From: UBA1127 sp965116355
GTDB taxonomy: Bacteria; Chloroflexota; Dehalococcoidia; Lucifugimonadales; UBA1127
Direction: 5' to 3'
Length of the DNA: 64,000 bases
Assembly: GCA_965116355.1 (NCBI GenBank)
Contig: OZ220679.1
Span: 2,480,001-2,544,000 of the forward strand
A model generated the notes under the pieces. It saw only the letters and a list, made by a program, of their open reading frames with translations. It was not told where the DNA came from and did not search any database. Position 1 is the first letter of the stretch. Each line of letters starts with the position of its first letter. Both the position numbers and the translations under genes were made by a program. Shown here piece by piece: positions 34,716-44,039 of this stretch.

Positions 34716-37220
34716 GTGACGACCAAGCGAGCTCCTTCATTTGCCCAGAGACTGCGTGACTTCCGGCGGGTGCTGGAGCTGGAGTCTCGGCGCGGGTACG
34801 ACGACCGCGCTGTGGTGGGCGGGTTGGGGCGCTTCCTCGACCGGTGGCGGGCCGAGCTGACGGAGGAGGAGGCCGACTCGCTGCCGGCGAGCCTGACGGC
34901 AGCGCTGGCGCAACGCCGGTACCACGAGCTCTCGCCGGAGCTTCGGGAGCGTTGGGTGCACGAGGCGCTGACGGCGCTGGGGGACCATGCGGGGGCGGCG
35001 GAGGGTGACCCTTCGACAGGCTCAGGGCGAACGGAGTCTCGGCAACGGCAGGCGCGGGCGGTGCCGCCGCGAAGGCTGTCGGCTGCGCCGGCCGTGCCGT
35101 CGTTGGAGTCGCCGCCGATTATTGTGCGGGGCATTGGGCCGGGCATTGCGGACAAGCTGGGGAACCTTGGCATCACGACGGTGAACGGGCTGCTGCGGCA
35201 CTACCCGGCCCGGCACCTCGTAGTCTCGACGGTGGCAGAGCTGGACGGCGAGGGGGAAAAGGCCATCGCCGGGACGGTTTGGAGCGTCGGACGGCGGGGA
35301 TTCGGGCGCGGGCAGCAGATGCAGGCGACGGAGGCCGTTGTGGGTGACGCGACGGGCAACGTGCAGGTGGTCTGGTTCAACCAGGCTTACGTCGCGCGGT
35401 ACGTCAGCGGTGGCGACCGCATCCTGGTGAGCGGGTATTTTCGAGCGCACCGCGGCAGGCCGACGCTGGAAGCGCACAACTTCGAGGTCCTGCAGGACGA
35501 CGCGGAGCCTCTGCCGCCGGGCAGCCTGGTACCCGTGTACCCCGCCACCAAGGGGCTCACGCAACGCACGCTGCGGCGCATCATCGGCAATGCGCTCGAC
35601 GCGTGGCTGCCCCGGCTTGCGGAATCGCTGCCGGAAGAAGTGCGGGAGCGGCAGGGGCTGCAGCCGCTCTCGGAGGCGCTGGGGACGTACCACCGGCCGG
35701 AATCCGTCGACGCGAAGGCTGCGGCGCGGCGGCGGCTGGCCTTCGACGAGATGATCGTGCGGCAGATCTTCCTGCTGGAGCGCAAGCACAACTGGCAGGA
35801 GGCTCCCGCGGTGCGGCTGCCGATGCACGTTGAGGCGCTGCGCTCGTACGTGGACGCATTGCCGTTCAAGCTGACGCGCGCACAGCGCAGGGTGTTGCGG
35901 GAGGCGCTGGACGACATCGCCGAGGTCATGCCGGCGCACCGGCTGCTGGAGGGGGACGTCGGTAGCGGGAAGACCGTCGTGGCGCTGGGCGCGATGCTGA
36001 ACGCGGCGGCCCACGGCTACCAGTCGGCGATGATGGCGCCCACGGAGCTGCTGGCCGAGCAGCACTTCCAGACCATCTCGCGGCTGCTGGTGGCGCACCG
36101 GCGGCCCATCGACGCGCCGAACCGGCTGGCGCTGTACCTGGACCCGCTGCCGAGGCCGGTAGTCGTCGGGCTGCTGCTGGGCAGCCACACACCGCGGCAG
36201 AAGGCCTCACTGCGGCGCGAGGTGCGCGACGGGGGCGTCGACATCGTCGTCGGCACGCACGCGCTGCTGCAGGAGGCGACGGACATTCCCAATCTCGCGC
36301 TGGCGGTCGTCGACGAGGAGCACCGCTTCGGCGTGGCCCAGCGGAGCGCGCTTACGGGCAAGGGCGGGCTGCGGCCGCACCTGATCAGCATGAGCGCGAC
36401 CCCTATCCCGCGCAGCCTCGCCCTGACGGTGTACCGCGACCTGGACATCTCGACGATCGACGAACTGCCGCCGGGGCGGACGCCCAACAAGACCCGGTGG
36501 CTGCGGCCAGACCAGCGCAACCAGGCCGTGCGCTTCATCCGCAAGGAGGTGCGAGAAGGTCACCAGGCATTCGTGGTGTGCCCGATCATCGACGAATCGG
36601 AGGCGTTGCAGGTGAGCGCGGCAGTGGAGGAACACCGCAGGCTGTCCGAGGAGGTCTTCCCGGAGCTGCGCGTCGGACTGCTGCACGGGCGCATGACGCT
36701 GGCAGAGAAGAACTCGGCGATGGACCGGTTTCGCGACGGGGATCTGGACATCCTCGTATCGACGCCGGTGGTAGAGGTGGGCGTCGACATCCCGAACGCG
36801 ACGGTGATGATGGTGGAGGCGGCGGAGCGGTTCGGGCTGTCGGCGTTGCACCAACTGCGGGGCCGCGTCGGAAGGGGAGAGGCGCAGGGGTACTGCATCC
36901 TCATGGCGGGCGAGGTCAACGACAACGCCCGCGAGCGGCTGGAGGCGATGGAGCAAGAGACCGACGGCTTCCGGCTCGCCGAGGCAGACCTGCGGCTTCG
37001 GGGGCCGGGCGAGCTTGCCGGGACGCGGCAGAGCGGACTGCCAGACCTGAGGCTCGCGGACCTGCACGACGTGGGGCTCGTCACGGCGACGCGGGACGAG
37101 GCGAACGCGATACTCGCTCGCGACCCGAAACTCGAACTGGAAGAGCACCGGCTGCTGGCGGACGCCGTCGAGAGGCTGGCGGCACGGATGCGACTTCGCC
37201 AGGCGGCCGAGCAGGGGTAG
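34716..37220 (+). CDS. recG: ATP-dependent DNA helicase RecG
   Basis: 834 residues from GTG 34716 with GAGGTG upstream. An N-terminal helical extension (1-95) precedes a linker formed by an intergenic-type repeat. Then come the wedge/OB domain (VRGIGPGIADKLGNLGI, about 135-250), helicase motifs I (EGDVGSGKTVVA, about 410), II (VVDEEHRFG, about 530), III (MSATPIPRSLALT) and VI (QLRGRVGRGEAQG), and the RecG C-terminal PGELAGTRQSGLP. It remodels stalled forks and Holliday junctions. Divergent from cimA. Confidence 0.93.
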   Translation: MTTKRAPSFAQRLRDFRRVLELESRRGYDDRAVVGGLGRFLDRWRAELTEEEADSLPASLTAALAQRRYHELSPELRERWVHEALTALGDHAGAAEGDPSTGSGRTESRQRQARAVPPRRLSAAPAVPSLESPPIIVRGIGPGIADKLGNLGITTVNGLLRHYPARHLVVSTVAELDGEGEKAIAGTVWSVGRRGFGRGQQMQATEAVVGDATGNVQVVWFNQAYVARYVSGGDRILVSGYFRAHRGRPTLEAHNFEVLQDDAEPLPPGSLVPVYPATKGLTQRTLRRIIGNALDAWLPRLAESLPEEVRERQGLQPLSEALGTYHRPESVDAKAAARRRLAFDEMIVRQIFLLERKHNWQEAPAVRLPMHVEALRSYVDALPFKLTRAQRRVLREALDDIAEVMPAHRLLEGDVGSGKTVVALGAMLNAAAHGYQSAMMAPTELLAEQHFQTISRLLVAHRRPIDAPNRLALYLDPLPRPVVVGLLLGSHTPRQKASLRREVRDGGVDIVVGTHALLQEATDIPNLALAVVDEEHRFGVAQRSALTGKGGLRPHLISMSATPIPRSLALTVYRDLDISTIDELPPGRTPNKTRWLRPDQRNQAVRFIRKEVREGHQAFVVCPIIDESEALQVSAAVEEHRRLSEEVFPELRVGLLHGRMTLAEKNSAMDRFRDGDLDILVSTPVVEVGVDIPNATVMMVEAAERFGLSALHQLRGRVGRGEAQGYCILMAGEVNDNARERLEAMEQETDGFRLAEADLRLRGPGELAGTRQSGLPDLRLADLHDVGLVTATRDEANAILARDPKLELEEHRLLADAVERLAARMRLRQAAEQG
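35009..35034 (+). repeat. Intergenic-type repeat inside recG
   Basis: CCCTTCGACAGGCTCAGGGC plus GAACGG, a full copy of a repeat otherwise seen between genes (for example 54702 and 55999). In recG it encodes PSTGSGRTE in frame, in the linker before the wedge domain. Confidence 0.85.
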
Positions 37221-37272
37221 GGGCGCAATCGTTTCGTCTTCGTTTGGGGAATGCGATATACTTGTTGTACTT

Positions 37273-37302
37273 GGCATGCTTCAAGGCGTGCCCACTTTTT
37301 TT
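37273..37302 (+). terminator. Terminator between recG and argS
   Basis: GGCATGC (37273-37279) pairs with GCGTGCC (37286-37292, one G-T), then CAC and seven T. A TATACT box (37257-37262) directly upstream leaves open that this hairpin lies in an argS leader. Confidence 0.65.
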
Positions 37303-37341
37303 CAGCGGTGACGCAGTACCCACCGCAAGGCGTGAGAGACC

Positions 37342-39003
37342 ATGCACGTTCGAGACCTTGTCACGGCCCGCGTGACTGAGGCCCTCAGCAAGGCGCAGAA
37401 CAGCCAGGCGCTTCCCACGGTCCCGGCGCCCGTGGGCATTGTCGAGCGGCCGCAGAACCCGGAGCACGGCGACTTCGCGAGCAGCGCGCCGCTGAAGCTG
37501 GCCCGCACCATGCGGATGCGGCCCATGGACATCGCCGAGGCGATCGCGCAGTGCATTGCGACGGACAGCGAGATCGCGACGGTGGAGATTGCGCCGCCGG
37601 GATTCATCAACTTCACCCTCTCGCCCGCGTGGCTGCAGCAGCAGGTGGAGACGATCCTCGAGGCGGGCGCGTCGTTTGGCTCGACGAACACCGGCGCGGG
37701 CAAGCGCGTGCAGGTCGAGTTCGTCAGCGTCAACCCGACGGGGCCGGTGCACGTGGGCCATGCGCGCGGGGCCGTCATCGGCAGCGTGCTGGCGTCGGCG
37801 CTGGGCGCGGCCGGGTACGACGTCTCGCGCGAGTACTACCTGAACGACGCGGGCAGCCAGATTGAATTGTTCCACCAATCCCTCTTTGCTCGATACGCGC
37901 AGGCGCTCGGCAAAGACGTCGAACTGCCGGCGGGCGGTTACCAGGGCGACTACATGGTGGAACTGGGCGCGGAGCTTGCGCAATCGCACGGTGACAGTTT
38001 CCTGCAGATGGCGGAGGACGAGGGAGTGCGGGCCATCGGCGACATCGGCATCGGGCGGATGATCGACAACATCCGGGACGACCTCGGGGCGCTGCGCGTC
38101 GAGTTCGACGTGTGGTTCAGCGAGAAAGGGCTGTTCGAGGGCTCGGACTACAACACGGCCATGGGGATGCTGCGCGAGGGCGGACACGTGACGCGGCGCG
38201 AGGGCGCGACCTGGTTCGTCTCGACGGCGCTGGGCGAGGACAAGGACAACGTCCTCATCCGCAGCAACGGGCTGCCGACGTACTTCGCGTCCGACGCGGC
38301 GTACCACTACAACAAGTTCCTGGTGCGCGGGTTCGACCGGGTGACGGACATCTGGGGCGCGGACCACCAGGGGCACGTTAACCGCGTGAAGGCCGTCGTG
38401 GGTGCGATGGGCGTCGACCCGGAGCGGCTCAACATCATCATCGGGCAGATGGTGGCGCTGAAGCGCGGAGGCGAGTCGGTGCGGGCATCGAAGCGCACGG
38501 GCGACATCATCACGCTGCGGGAGCTCGTCGATGAGGTGGGACCGGACGCATGCCGGTACTTCTTCCTGGCGCGCTCTGCCGAGGCGCAGATGGAGTTCGA
38601 CCTGGAGCTGGCGACGAAGGAGTCGCAAGACAACCCCGTCTACTACCTGCAGTATGCGCACGCACGCATCGCCGGCATCCTGCGGAACGCGAGCGAGCGC
38701 GGGCTCGACTTCGCGGAGGGCGACGTCGGCCTGCTGACGGAGCCGGAGGAGCTGGCGCTGGTGCGGCAACTGCTGCTGCTGCCGGAGATCGTCGACACCA
38801 TCGCGGAGACAATGGAGCCGCACCGACTGCCGCACTACACGCTGGAGCTGGCGACGGCCTTCCACTGGTTCTACGACCAGTGCCGCGTGATCTCCGACGA
38901 CGAGGCGCTCTCGAAGGCACGGCTCAAGCTGGTGGAGGCCTCCCGCATCGGGCTGGCGCGATGCCTGTCGCTGATGGGCATGGCCGCGCCGGAGCAGATG
39001 TAG
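37342..39003 (+). CDS. argS: Arginyl-tRNA synthetase
   Basis: 553 residues. N-terminal additional domain, then the class I signature VNPTGPVHVGHARG (HIGH equivalent HVGH, about 132-145), LNDAGSQIE, the ArgRS-specific ADHQGHVNRV and the SKRTGDIITLREL loop (KMSKS position, about 383). The anticodon-binding domain ends with YDQCRVISDDE and ARCLSLMGMAAPEQM. Normal length. Confidence 0.95.
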   Translation: MHVRDLVTARVTEALSKAQNSQALPTVPAPVGIVERPQNPEHGDFASSAPLKLARTMRMRPMDIAEAIAQCIATDSEIATVEIAPPGFINFTLSPAWLQQQVETILEAGASFGSTNTGAGKRVQVEFVSVNPTGPVHVGHARGAVIGSVLASALGAAGYDVSREYYLNDAGSQIELFHQSLFARYAQALGKDVELPAGGYQGDYMVELGAELAQSHGDSFLQMAEDEGVRAIGDIGIGRMIDNIRDDLGALRVEFDVWFSEKGLFEGSDYNTAMGMLREGGHVTRREGATWFVSTALGEDKDNVLIRSNGLPTYFASDAAYHYNKFLVRGFDRVTDIWGADHQGHVNRVKAVVGAMGVDPERLNIIIGQMVALKRGGESVRASKRTGDIITLRELVDEVGPDACRYFFLARSAEAQMEFDLELATKESQDNPVYYLQYAHARIAGILRNASERGLDFAEGDVGLLTEPEELALVRQLLLLPEIVDTIAETMEPHRLPHYTLELATAFHWFYDQCRVISDDEALSKARLKLVEASRIGLARCLSLMGMAAPEQM

Positions 39004-39019
39004 CGCGATGGGGCGTGTG

Positions 39020-39255
39020 CCCTTCGACGAGCCAAGGGCGAATGAGGTGGGTTTGTCGAGGTCCCTGCCTGTGCAGGAACGACAGGGAGCGCCGCTTGGG
39101 ACGGGTTTCTGGATTCCCGCTTTCGCGGGAATGACGGCGACCGGGAGGGTGCTCTTAGACGAGCCCAGGGCGGGCTTCCTGGATACCGGCTTTCGCCGGT
39201 AAAACACGGGGGTGGGGTTCGTCGGGGTTCCTGCCTCCGCAGGAACGACGGGGGC
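39020..39255. repeat. Block of four intergenic palindromic repeats
   Basis: In order: CCCTTCGACGAGCC..GGGCGAAT type, TCCCTGCCTGTGCAGGAACG, GGATTCCCGCTTTCGCGGGA, ATACCGGCTTTCGCCGGTAA, then GGTTCCTGCCTCCGCAGGAA. No gene lies between argS and 39281. Confidence 0.8.
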
Positions 39256-39280
39256 GCTGTACGGCTTTGGGGGAAGGAAC

Positions 39281-39787
39281 ATGATCAGCGGACAGCCGCC
39301 CTCTGGGCCACTGCGAGCGAGCATGCTCAGCGCGAGCATTGCGGCCGTTGCGGCTTCACTGCTTTCGCTCCCGCTGGAGTCGCCGCACGACGGGCTTGTC
39401 AACACCGCCAGCATCGTTGTCATAACGCTGATTGCGGGGATAGTTGCGGGCATCGCGTGGAGGTTCATCCCGGAGGGCCCGCAGCGCGCGGTGCGGTTCT
39501 ACGCGCTCGTCCTGCTGGGCTTCGCGCTCGTCGCGGGGGCGACGGCGCTGGCGCAGACGCAAATCGAGCGGGCCGTGTCCTTCGGGCTGCCCGTGGCGGC
39601 GCTCGCGGCGGCGATCATCGGTGGAGGCGTGCCGCTGCTGGCGGACAAGGGGCGCGCGCTGCCGTGGTGGCTTGCGGTGGCGGCGGTCGTCGTCGCGCTG
39701 GCCGTCGGCGCCGGGCTGGTAGGGCAGGGCGATCAAGAGAGCGGCGAGCTGGAGCTGCCGCCGCGAGCGGCCAGACTCAGCGGCTAA
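39281..39787 (+). CDS. Integral membrane protein, function unknown
   Basis: 168 residues from ATG 39281 (GGAAGGA upstream). Four to five hydrophobic segments: about 15-30 (LSASIAAVAASLLSL), 43-62 (ASIVVITLIAGIVAGIAW), 72-92 (FYALVLLGFALVAGATALA), 100-118 (SFGLPVAALAAAIIGGG) and 128-148 (WWLAVAAVVVALAVGAGL). No family recognised. It precedes a lipoprotein gene. Confidence 0.6.
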   Translation: MISGQPPSGPLRASMLSASIAAVAASLLSLPLESPHDGLVNTASIVVITLIAGIVAGIAWRFIPEGPQRAVRFYALVLLGFALVAGATALAQTQIERAVSFGLPVAALAAAIIGGGVPLLADKGRALPWWLAVAAVVVALAVGAGLVGQGDQESGELELPPRAARLSG

Positions 39788-39869
39788 CTTTCAGGCGAGC
39801 CGCGACGTTTCCCATCTCGGATGGCACGGCACCGGACCCGACAACACTAGCAGAAAGGCGCACCCTCTG

Positions 39870-40652
39870 ATGCTGCACACTGGCTTCAAGCGAGCCCTTG
39901 CCCTGGTGATGCTCTCCGCACTCCTGATGGTCGCGTTGACGGCATGCGGCGGAGAGTCGGACGACGACGCTACCACGACACAACCCGTGCAGGCGCCGGT
40001 GACGGCCCCCACAGCGGCGACGGAGCCTACAGCCGCCCCCGAGGGCGTCGAGGGGCCCGCGTCGGAACCCGCGCCTACAGCCGAGCCGACGGCGGCGCCC
40101 ACAGAAGAGCCGGCCGCGCCTCGGCAGACGGGTGACGTCGACGGGATCACATTCGTTGTGGGTGAGGGGTCCGAGGCGACGTTCAGCGTCGGGGAGGAGC
40201 TGAGGAACCTGCCACTGCCCATCGTAGCCGTGATGCGGACGGAGGAACTCTCGGGCGAGGTATACCTCGACGGCCGCGAGTCGCGGGTGACCATCGACCT
40301 GCAGACGCTTTCGAGCGACCAGGCGTTCCGCGACAGGTGGACTCGCAACCGGCTCTTCAGGCAGCACCCGACGGGCACGTTCATCCTGCCGGACGCAACG
40401 CCGCTGCCGGACGGGTTTACGAATGGCGATACCGTCGAAACGCAGGTGACCGGCTCGCTGGAGCTGCTGGCGCAGACGTTCCCGGTGACGTTTGAGATTC
40501 AGGCGCGGGACGACGGTGACGTGGTGGTCATCTTGGGCAAGACGACGTTCACCTGGGACGACTTCGGCATCGAGAAGCCGACCGCGCCGTCGGTGGTGTC
40601 GATCGAGGACGAGGTCGAGGTTAACGTACTGATCAGCGCGCGGCCGGGGTAG
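39870..40652 (+). CDS. YceI-family lipoprotein
   Basis: 260 residues. Lipoprotein signal LALVMLSALLMVALTAC, a Thr/Pro/Ala-rich tether (about 30-85) and a YceI lipocalin-like domain (about 90-260): FVVGEGSEATFSVGEEL, VTIDLQTLSSDQAFRDRW, THP-like RQHPTGTFIL and a final strand VEVNVLISARPG. YceI domains bind isoprenoid or other hydrophobic molecules. Probably anchored on the outer face of the cytoplasmic membrane. Confidence 0.85.
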   Translation: MLHTGFKRALALVMLSALLMVALTACGGESDDDATTTQPVQAPVTAPTAATEPTAAPEGVEGPASEPAPTAEPTAAPTEEPAAPRQTGDVDGITFVVGEGSEATFSVGEELRNLPLPIVAVMRTEELSGEVYLDGRESRVTIDLQTLSSDQAFRDRWTRNRLFRQHPTGTFILPDATPLPDGFTNGDTVETQVTGSLELLAQTFPVTFEIQARDDGDVVVILGKTTFTWDDFGIEKPTAPSVVSIEDEVEVNVLISARPG

Positions 40653-40708
40653 GGGCATGCGGCTTGCCATGAATGTACGGGCGCGCTAGGCTTTATCACA
40701 AGAGGACT

Positions 40709-40981
40709 ATGGCAGGGAAAGCCATGCGCATTACAGATAGCGGTCGTATCACCATACCCAAGAAACTGCGGGAGCGTCTCGGTCTGGGCAAGGGTGTCGA
40801 GATTGACATGGTGCCCACAGACGAGGGGCTGCTCATAAAGCGGTGCGCGCCTGCGGGTGACGCCCCGAACCGGGCACGGGAGATTCCGGACAGTGTGCTT
40901 GGCTTCCTGAAGGGCAGGGACGCCCTGGCCGGTCTCTACAACAGCGTGGATGAATACATCGAGGACATCAGAGGGCGGTGA
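40709..40981 (+). CDS. AbrB/MazE-fold antitoxin (second TA pair)
   Basis: 90 residues from ATG 40709 (AGAGGA upstream; ATG 40724 is an alternative). MRITDSGRITIPKKLRERLGLGKGVEIDMVPTDEGLLIK is a standard AbrB-type DNA-binding hairpin. The C-terminal half (LAGLYNSVDEYIEDIRG) would contact the toxin. Overlaps the following GTG by three bases. Confidence 0.82.
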   Translation: MAGKAMRITDSGRITIPKKLRERLGLGKGVEIDMVPTDEGLLIKRCAPAGDAPNRAREIPDSVLGFLKGRDALAGLYNSVDEYIEDIRGR

Positions 40982-41373
40982 TCACCGCAGTCGACAGCAA
41001 TGTCCTCTTCGACGTCTTCCTCGAAGACGCGGACTTCGGCCAAGAGTCTTTGCGGAGGCTGCGCGCGTACAACCGCCGGGGCCCATTGATTATTTGCGCC
41101 ATTGCTTACGCAGAGCTAGTGCCACGCTTTGACGACCAGGCGCTCCTCAATGAGGCTCTACGGCAACTCAACCTCACCATCTCCTCAATAGACACGGCTA
41201 TTGCCTATGTGGCGGGGCTGCGCTGGGCACAGTACCGGCGCGCAGGCGGCCCGAGAAATCGGGTGCTGCCGGACTTCCTCATTGGCGCGCATGCACTCCA
41301 CCGCGCCGATGCACTCCTGACCCGCGACCGCGGGATCTTCGCGGGCTACTTCCGGGATGTGCGGCTGGCGTAG
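40978..41373 (+). CDS. PIN-domain toxin (second TA pair)
   Basis: 131 residues from GTG 40978. PIN acidic residues: TAVDSNVLFDVF (Asp 6), AIAYAELVPRF (Glu about 44), VLPDFLIGAHAL (Asp about 101) and LLTRDRGIF (Asp about 118). It differs from the pair at 9.8-10.4 kb in sequence, so the two are not recent duplicates. Probable RNase restrained by the upstream antitoxin. Confidence 0.82.
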   Translation: MITAVDSNVLFDVFLEDADFGQESLRRLRAYNRRGPLIICAIAYAELVPRFDDQALLNEALRQLNLTISSIDTAIAYVAGLRWAQYRRAGGPRNRVLPDFLIGAHALHRADALLTRDRGIFAGYFRDVRLA

Positions 41374-41376
41374 GTC

Positions 41377-41892
41377 TTAGCCTTCGCCGAGCTCACGGTA
41401 CTTGGCGGCGAGGGCTACGTAGTGGTCTGCGTTGCGCTTGAAGCGCTCTATGTGGCGCTCGGTTACTTCTCCCTTGACCTCCGCTGGGACTCCTGTCATG
41501 AACGTTCTCGGGGGGACTTTGGCGTTCTCTCGCACTACGGCGCCCGAAGCGATGATGGAGTAGTCGCCTATCTCCGTGAAGCCGCCGTTCACGACGGCGC
41601 CGTTGCCGATGACTACGCCGTCGCCGATCTTGTCGGCGTGGCAGAGGACGCGGTGGCCCATGACGACGTTGCTGCCGATGACAGCGCCCCGGCCGTCGGT
41701 GTGGATGGTGCTGTTGTCCTGGATGCAGGTGTTCTCACCGATGAGGACTTTGCCGATGTCGCCGCGGATGACGGTGCCGGGCCAGACGCTGCTACCCGCG
41801 CCTATCTCGACGTCGCCGATGACGTAGGCGAACTCGCTGACGAAGGCCTCCGGATGAATCTTCGGGGTCAGGCCGTTCCATGAGCGTATCAT
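41377..41892 (-). CDS. Gamma-carbonic anhydrase-like hexapeptide-repeat protein
   Basis: 171 residues of left-handed beta-helix (VIGDVEIGAGSSVWPGTVIRGD, IGENTCIQDNSTIHTD, VIGSNVVMGHRVLCHADKIGDG). The metal ligands expected of the Cam/CamH group are visible: His in STIHTD and the HRVLCH pair. Catalytic activity as carbonic anhydrase is uncertain, since CamH proteins lack the acidic loop. It ends four bases from the convergent PIN gene. Confidence 0.85.
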   Translation of the reverse strand: MIRSWNGLTPKIHPEAFVSEFAYVIGDVEIGAGSSVWPGTVIRGDIGKVLIGENTCIQDNSTIHTDGRGAVIGSNVVMGHRVLCHADKIGDGVVIGNGAVVNGGFTEIGDYSIIASGAVVRENAKVPPRTFMTGVPAEVKGEVTERHIERFKRNADHYVALAAKYRELGEG

Positions 41893-41937
41893 CTGTCGTC
41901 GTACTCCCCGGTCAGGATGCGCGGACTGGCGTCGCAG

Positions 41938-42450
41938 CTACTTGAGCCACGGCAGGAACTTTCGCCACTCGTCGAGGATGGCGCGGCGGTGGAACATCGC
42001 GTAGGGGTTTGGCTTGGGGGCTCGGGGCTCGGTGAGGAGGGTCATTCGGGCTTCCCTGGGGGTGTTGCCGGCTTTCTTGTGGTTGCAGGGGATACATGCG
42101 CTGGTGACGTTTTCCCAGACGTGGGGGCCGCCTCTGTGCCGGGGCATTACGTGGTCAATGGTGAGGTCCCTGGTCTGTTTGCCGCAGTACTGGCATCTGT
42201 GGCCGTCTCTCAAGAACACCTCCTGTCTTGAGAGTCGCCGCTGCTGGACGGGTCTCTTGACCATGTAGATGAGGCGGATGACAGAGGGGATGTCGACCTC
42301 GTGCTGGGACGAGTGGATGACGCCCCTGCCGTTCTCAAGCATCTCCGCCTTGCCGCGGCCGAGAAGCACCACCGCACGACGAACGTTGCAGACGTTCAGC
42401 GCTTCATAGTTCTGGTTCAGCAACAGTACAGGCAGCTCAAGGGCGCTCAC
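41938..42450 (-). CDS. HNH endonuclease family protein
   Basis: 170 residues from GTG 42450, preceded by GGGGAGG. N-terminal LLLNQNYEALNVCNVRRAVVLLGRGKAEM, typical of a widespread stand-alone HNH family, then FLRDGHRCQYCGKQTRDLTIDHVMPRHRGG..NVTSACIPCNHKKAGNTP with two CxxC zinc knuckles and the DH..N..H nuclease core. Its cellular role is not established. Not linked to a methylase here. Confidence 0.85.
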   Translation of the reverse strand: MSALELPVLLLNQNYEALNVCNVRRAVVLLGRGKAEMLENGRGVIHSSQHEVDIPSVIRLIYMVKRPVQQRRLSRQEVFLRDGHRCQYCGKQTRDLTIDHVMPRHRGGPHVWENVTSACIPCNHKKAGNTPREARMTLLTEPRAPKPNPYAMFHRRAILDEWRKFLPWLK

Positions 42451-42592
42451 CTGGCAGGCCTCCCCTCAGGTAGGGTTCCTGTTCCTGACATTGCCATATT
42501 ACCAAATCCTTGCGCGCTGCCCAACCACCGGGCGGCAGTGTCCATCCGCGGCTTCTAAAGCGGGTGTGAGCGGGCAACCACGAGGGTTGCCC

Positions 42593-44029
42593 CTACACGC
42601 CCGTCAGGGCGCGGGTGGCTTCGAGGAGCTGGCGTACTCGGTCTGTGGAGGGGGCTTCCGCGTAGATGCGGAGGAGGGGTTCCGTGCCCGAGAAGCGCAC
42701 GACGGCCCACTCGCCGCCCTCCAGGCGGTAGCGGATGCCGTCGACGGTGTCGACGGCGACTACAGGCCTGCCCGCGAGGTCGCGGGGCGGGGCGTCGAAC
42801 AGGCGGCCCTCGACGGCGGGGCGGTTGGCGCCGTCGAAGACGACGTCGAGGCGATCGTAGTGGTGGGGGCCGACGAGGCCGTAGATCTCGTCGATGACGG
42901 CGGAGAGGGTCACGCCCTTGCGGGCGACGAGGTCGAGGAGGAAGAGGGCGCTGAGGACGCCATCGCGCTCGGGGATGTGGCCGCGGAAGCCGAAGCCGCC
43001 GCTCTCCTCGCCGCCGATGAGGGCGTCGGTCTCGAGCATGAGCGGGGCGATGTACTTGAAGCCGACGGAGGTCTCGTGGACGGGCACACCGTACTGCTCG
43101 CCGAGGCGGGACACCATGTTGCTGGTGGTCAAGGACTTGACGAGCGGGCCTCTGAAGCCGCGCACCTCCAGCAGGTAGTAGGTGAGCAGGCCGAAGACCT
43201 GGAGGGCGGTGATGTACTCGCCGGAGCCGTCTATGGCGCCGACGCGGTCGGCGTCCCCGTCCATGGCGACGCCGACGAGGGCGTTGGTGGCCAGGACAGC
43301 GTCGCGGAGGGGGGCGAGGTTGCGGTCAATGGGCTCGGGGTTGTGCATGTCCGGGAAGGCGGGGTTCACGTTGCCGCGAACCTCGGTGACGGTGGTCGCG
43401 CCGCCGGAGAGCAGGGCGGTCAGGTAGCCCGCGCCAGCCCCGTGCATGGCGTCGACGGCGACATGGCAGCCGACGGCGCGGAGAGCGTCGACGTCGACGA
43501 GGCGGGCGACGTGGGCGATGTACTCAGGCGCGGGGTCGATGTCGGTGACGAGGCCAGCATCGCGGGCGGCCGCAAGGTCGAGGCTGCGGACCTCGCCTGC
43601 CTCCTGGACGCGCTGGATGACGGCCTCGAGATCGGTGAGGACCTCCGGGGGCGGGCTGCCGCCGGAGGGGCCGCGGTACTTGAAACCGTTCCAGCTGGCC
43701 GGGTTGTGGCTGGCGGTGATCATCACGCCGCCGGCGGCCCCGTAGTGTACGAGGTTGTAGCCGACGACGGGCGTCGGCGCGGGGGCCGTGCACCGGATGA
43801 CGCGCAGGCCGTTGCCGGCGAGCACCTCGACGACGGCGTCGGCGAACTCGGCGGACTGGAAGCGGGTGTCATAGCCGACGATGACGGGCTCGGCTGCGAA
43901 GCCCTGCGCGACGTGATAGTCGGCGACGCCCTGGGCGCAAAAGCGGACGTTCCGGAAGGTGAACTCCTCGGCGATGACGGCGCGCCAGCCGTCCGTGCCG
44001 AACCTGAGACGGACATCGATAGAGGACAT
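42593..44029 (-). CDS. Phosphoglucomutase/phosphomannomutase
   Basis: 478 residues from ATG 44029 (CGGAGG upstream). Contains LRFGTDGWRAVIAEEFTF, the phosphoserine loop MITASHNPASWNGFK, metal-binding DGDADRVGAID, sugar-binding GGEESGGFG and phosphate-binding VRFSGTEPLLRIYAEA. All alpha-D-phosphohexomutase motifs are in order. The glucose/mannose preference cannot be read from sequence. Confidence 0.92.
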   Translation of the reverse strand: MSSIDVRLRFGTDGWRAVIAEEFTFRNVRFCAQGVADYHVAQGFAAEPVIVGYDTRFQSAEFADAVVEVLAGNGLRVIRCTAPAPTPVVGYNLVHYGAAGGVMITASHNPASWNGFKYRGPSGGSPPPEVLTDLEAVIQRVQEAGEVRSLDLAAARDAGLVTDIDPAPEYIAHVARLVDVDALRAVGCHVAVDAMHGAGAGYLTALLSGGATTVTEVRGNVNPAFPDMHNPEPIDRNLAPLRDAVLATNALVGVAMDGDADRVGAIDGSGEYITALQVFGLLTYYLLEVRGFRGPLVKSLTTSNMVSRLGEQYGVPVHETSVGFKYIAPLMLETDALIGGEESGGFGFRGHIPERDGVLSALFLLDLVARKGVTLSAVIDEIYGLVGPHHYDRLDVVFDGANRPAVEGRLFDAPPRDLAGRPVVAVDTVDGIRYRLEGGEWAVVRFSGTEPLLRIYAEAPSTDRVRQLLEATRALTGV

Positions 44030-44039
44030 GCAAACCTCC

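Noticed and set aside
37081..39468. 795-codon minus-strand frame opposite argS
   Set aside because: Composition is typical of antisense frames in high-GC DNA; argS on the plus strand carries all synthetase motifs.
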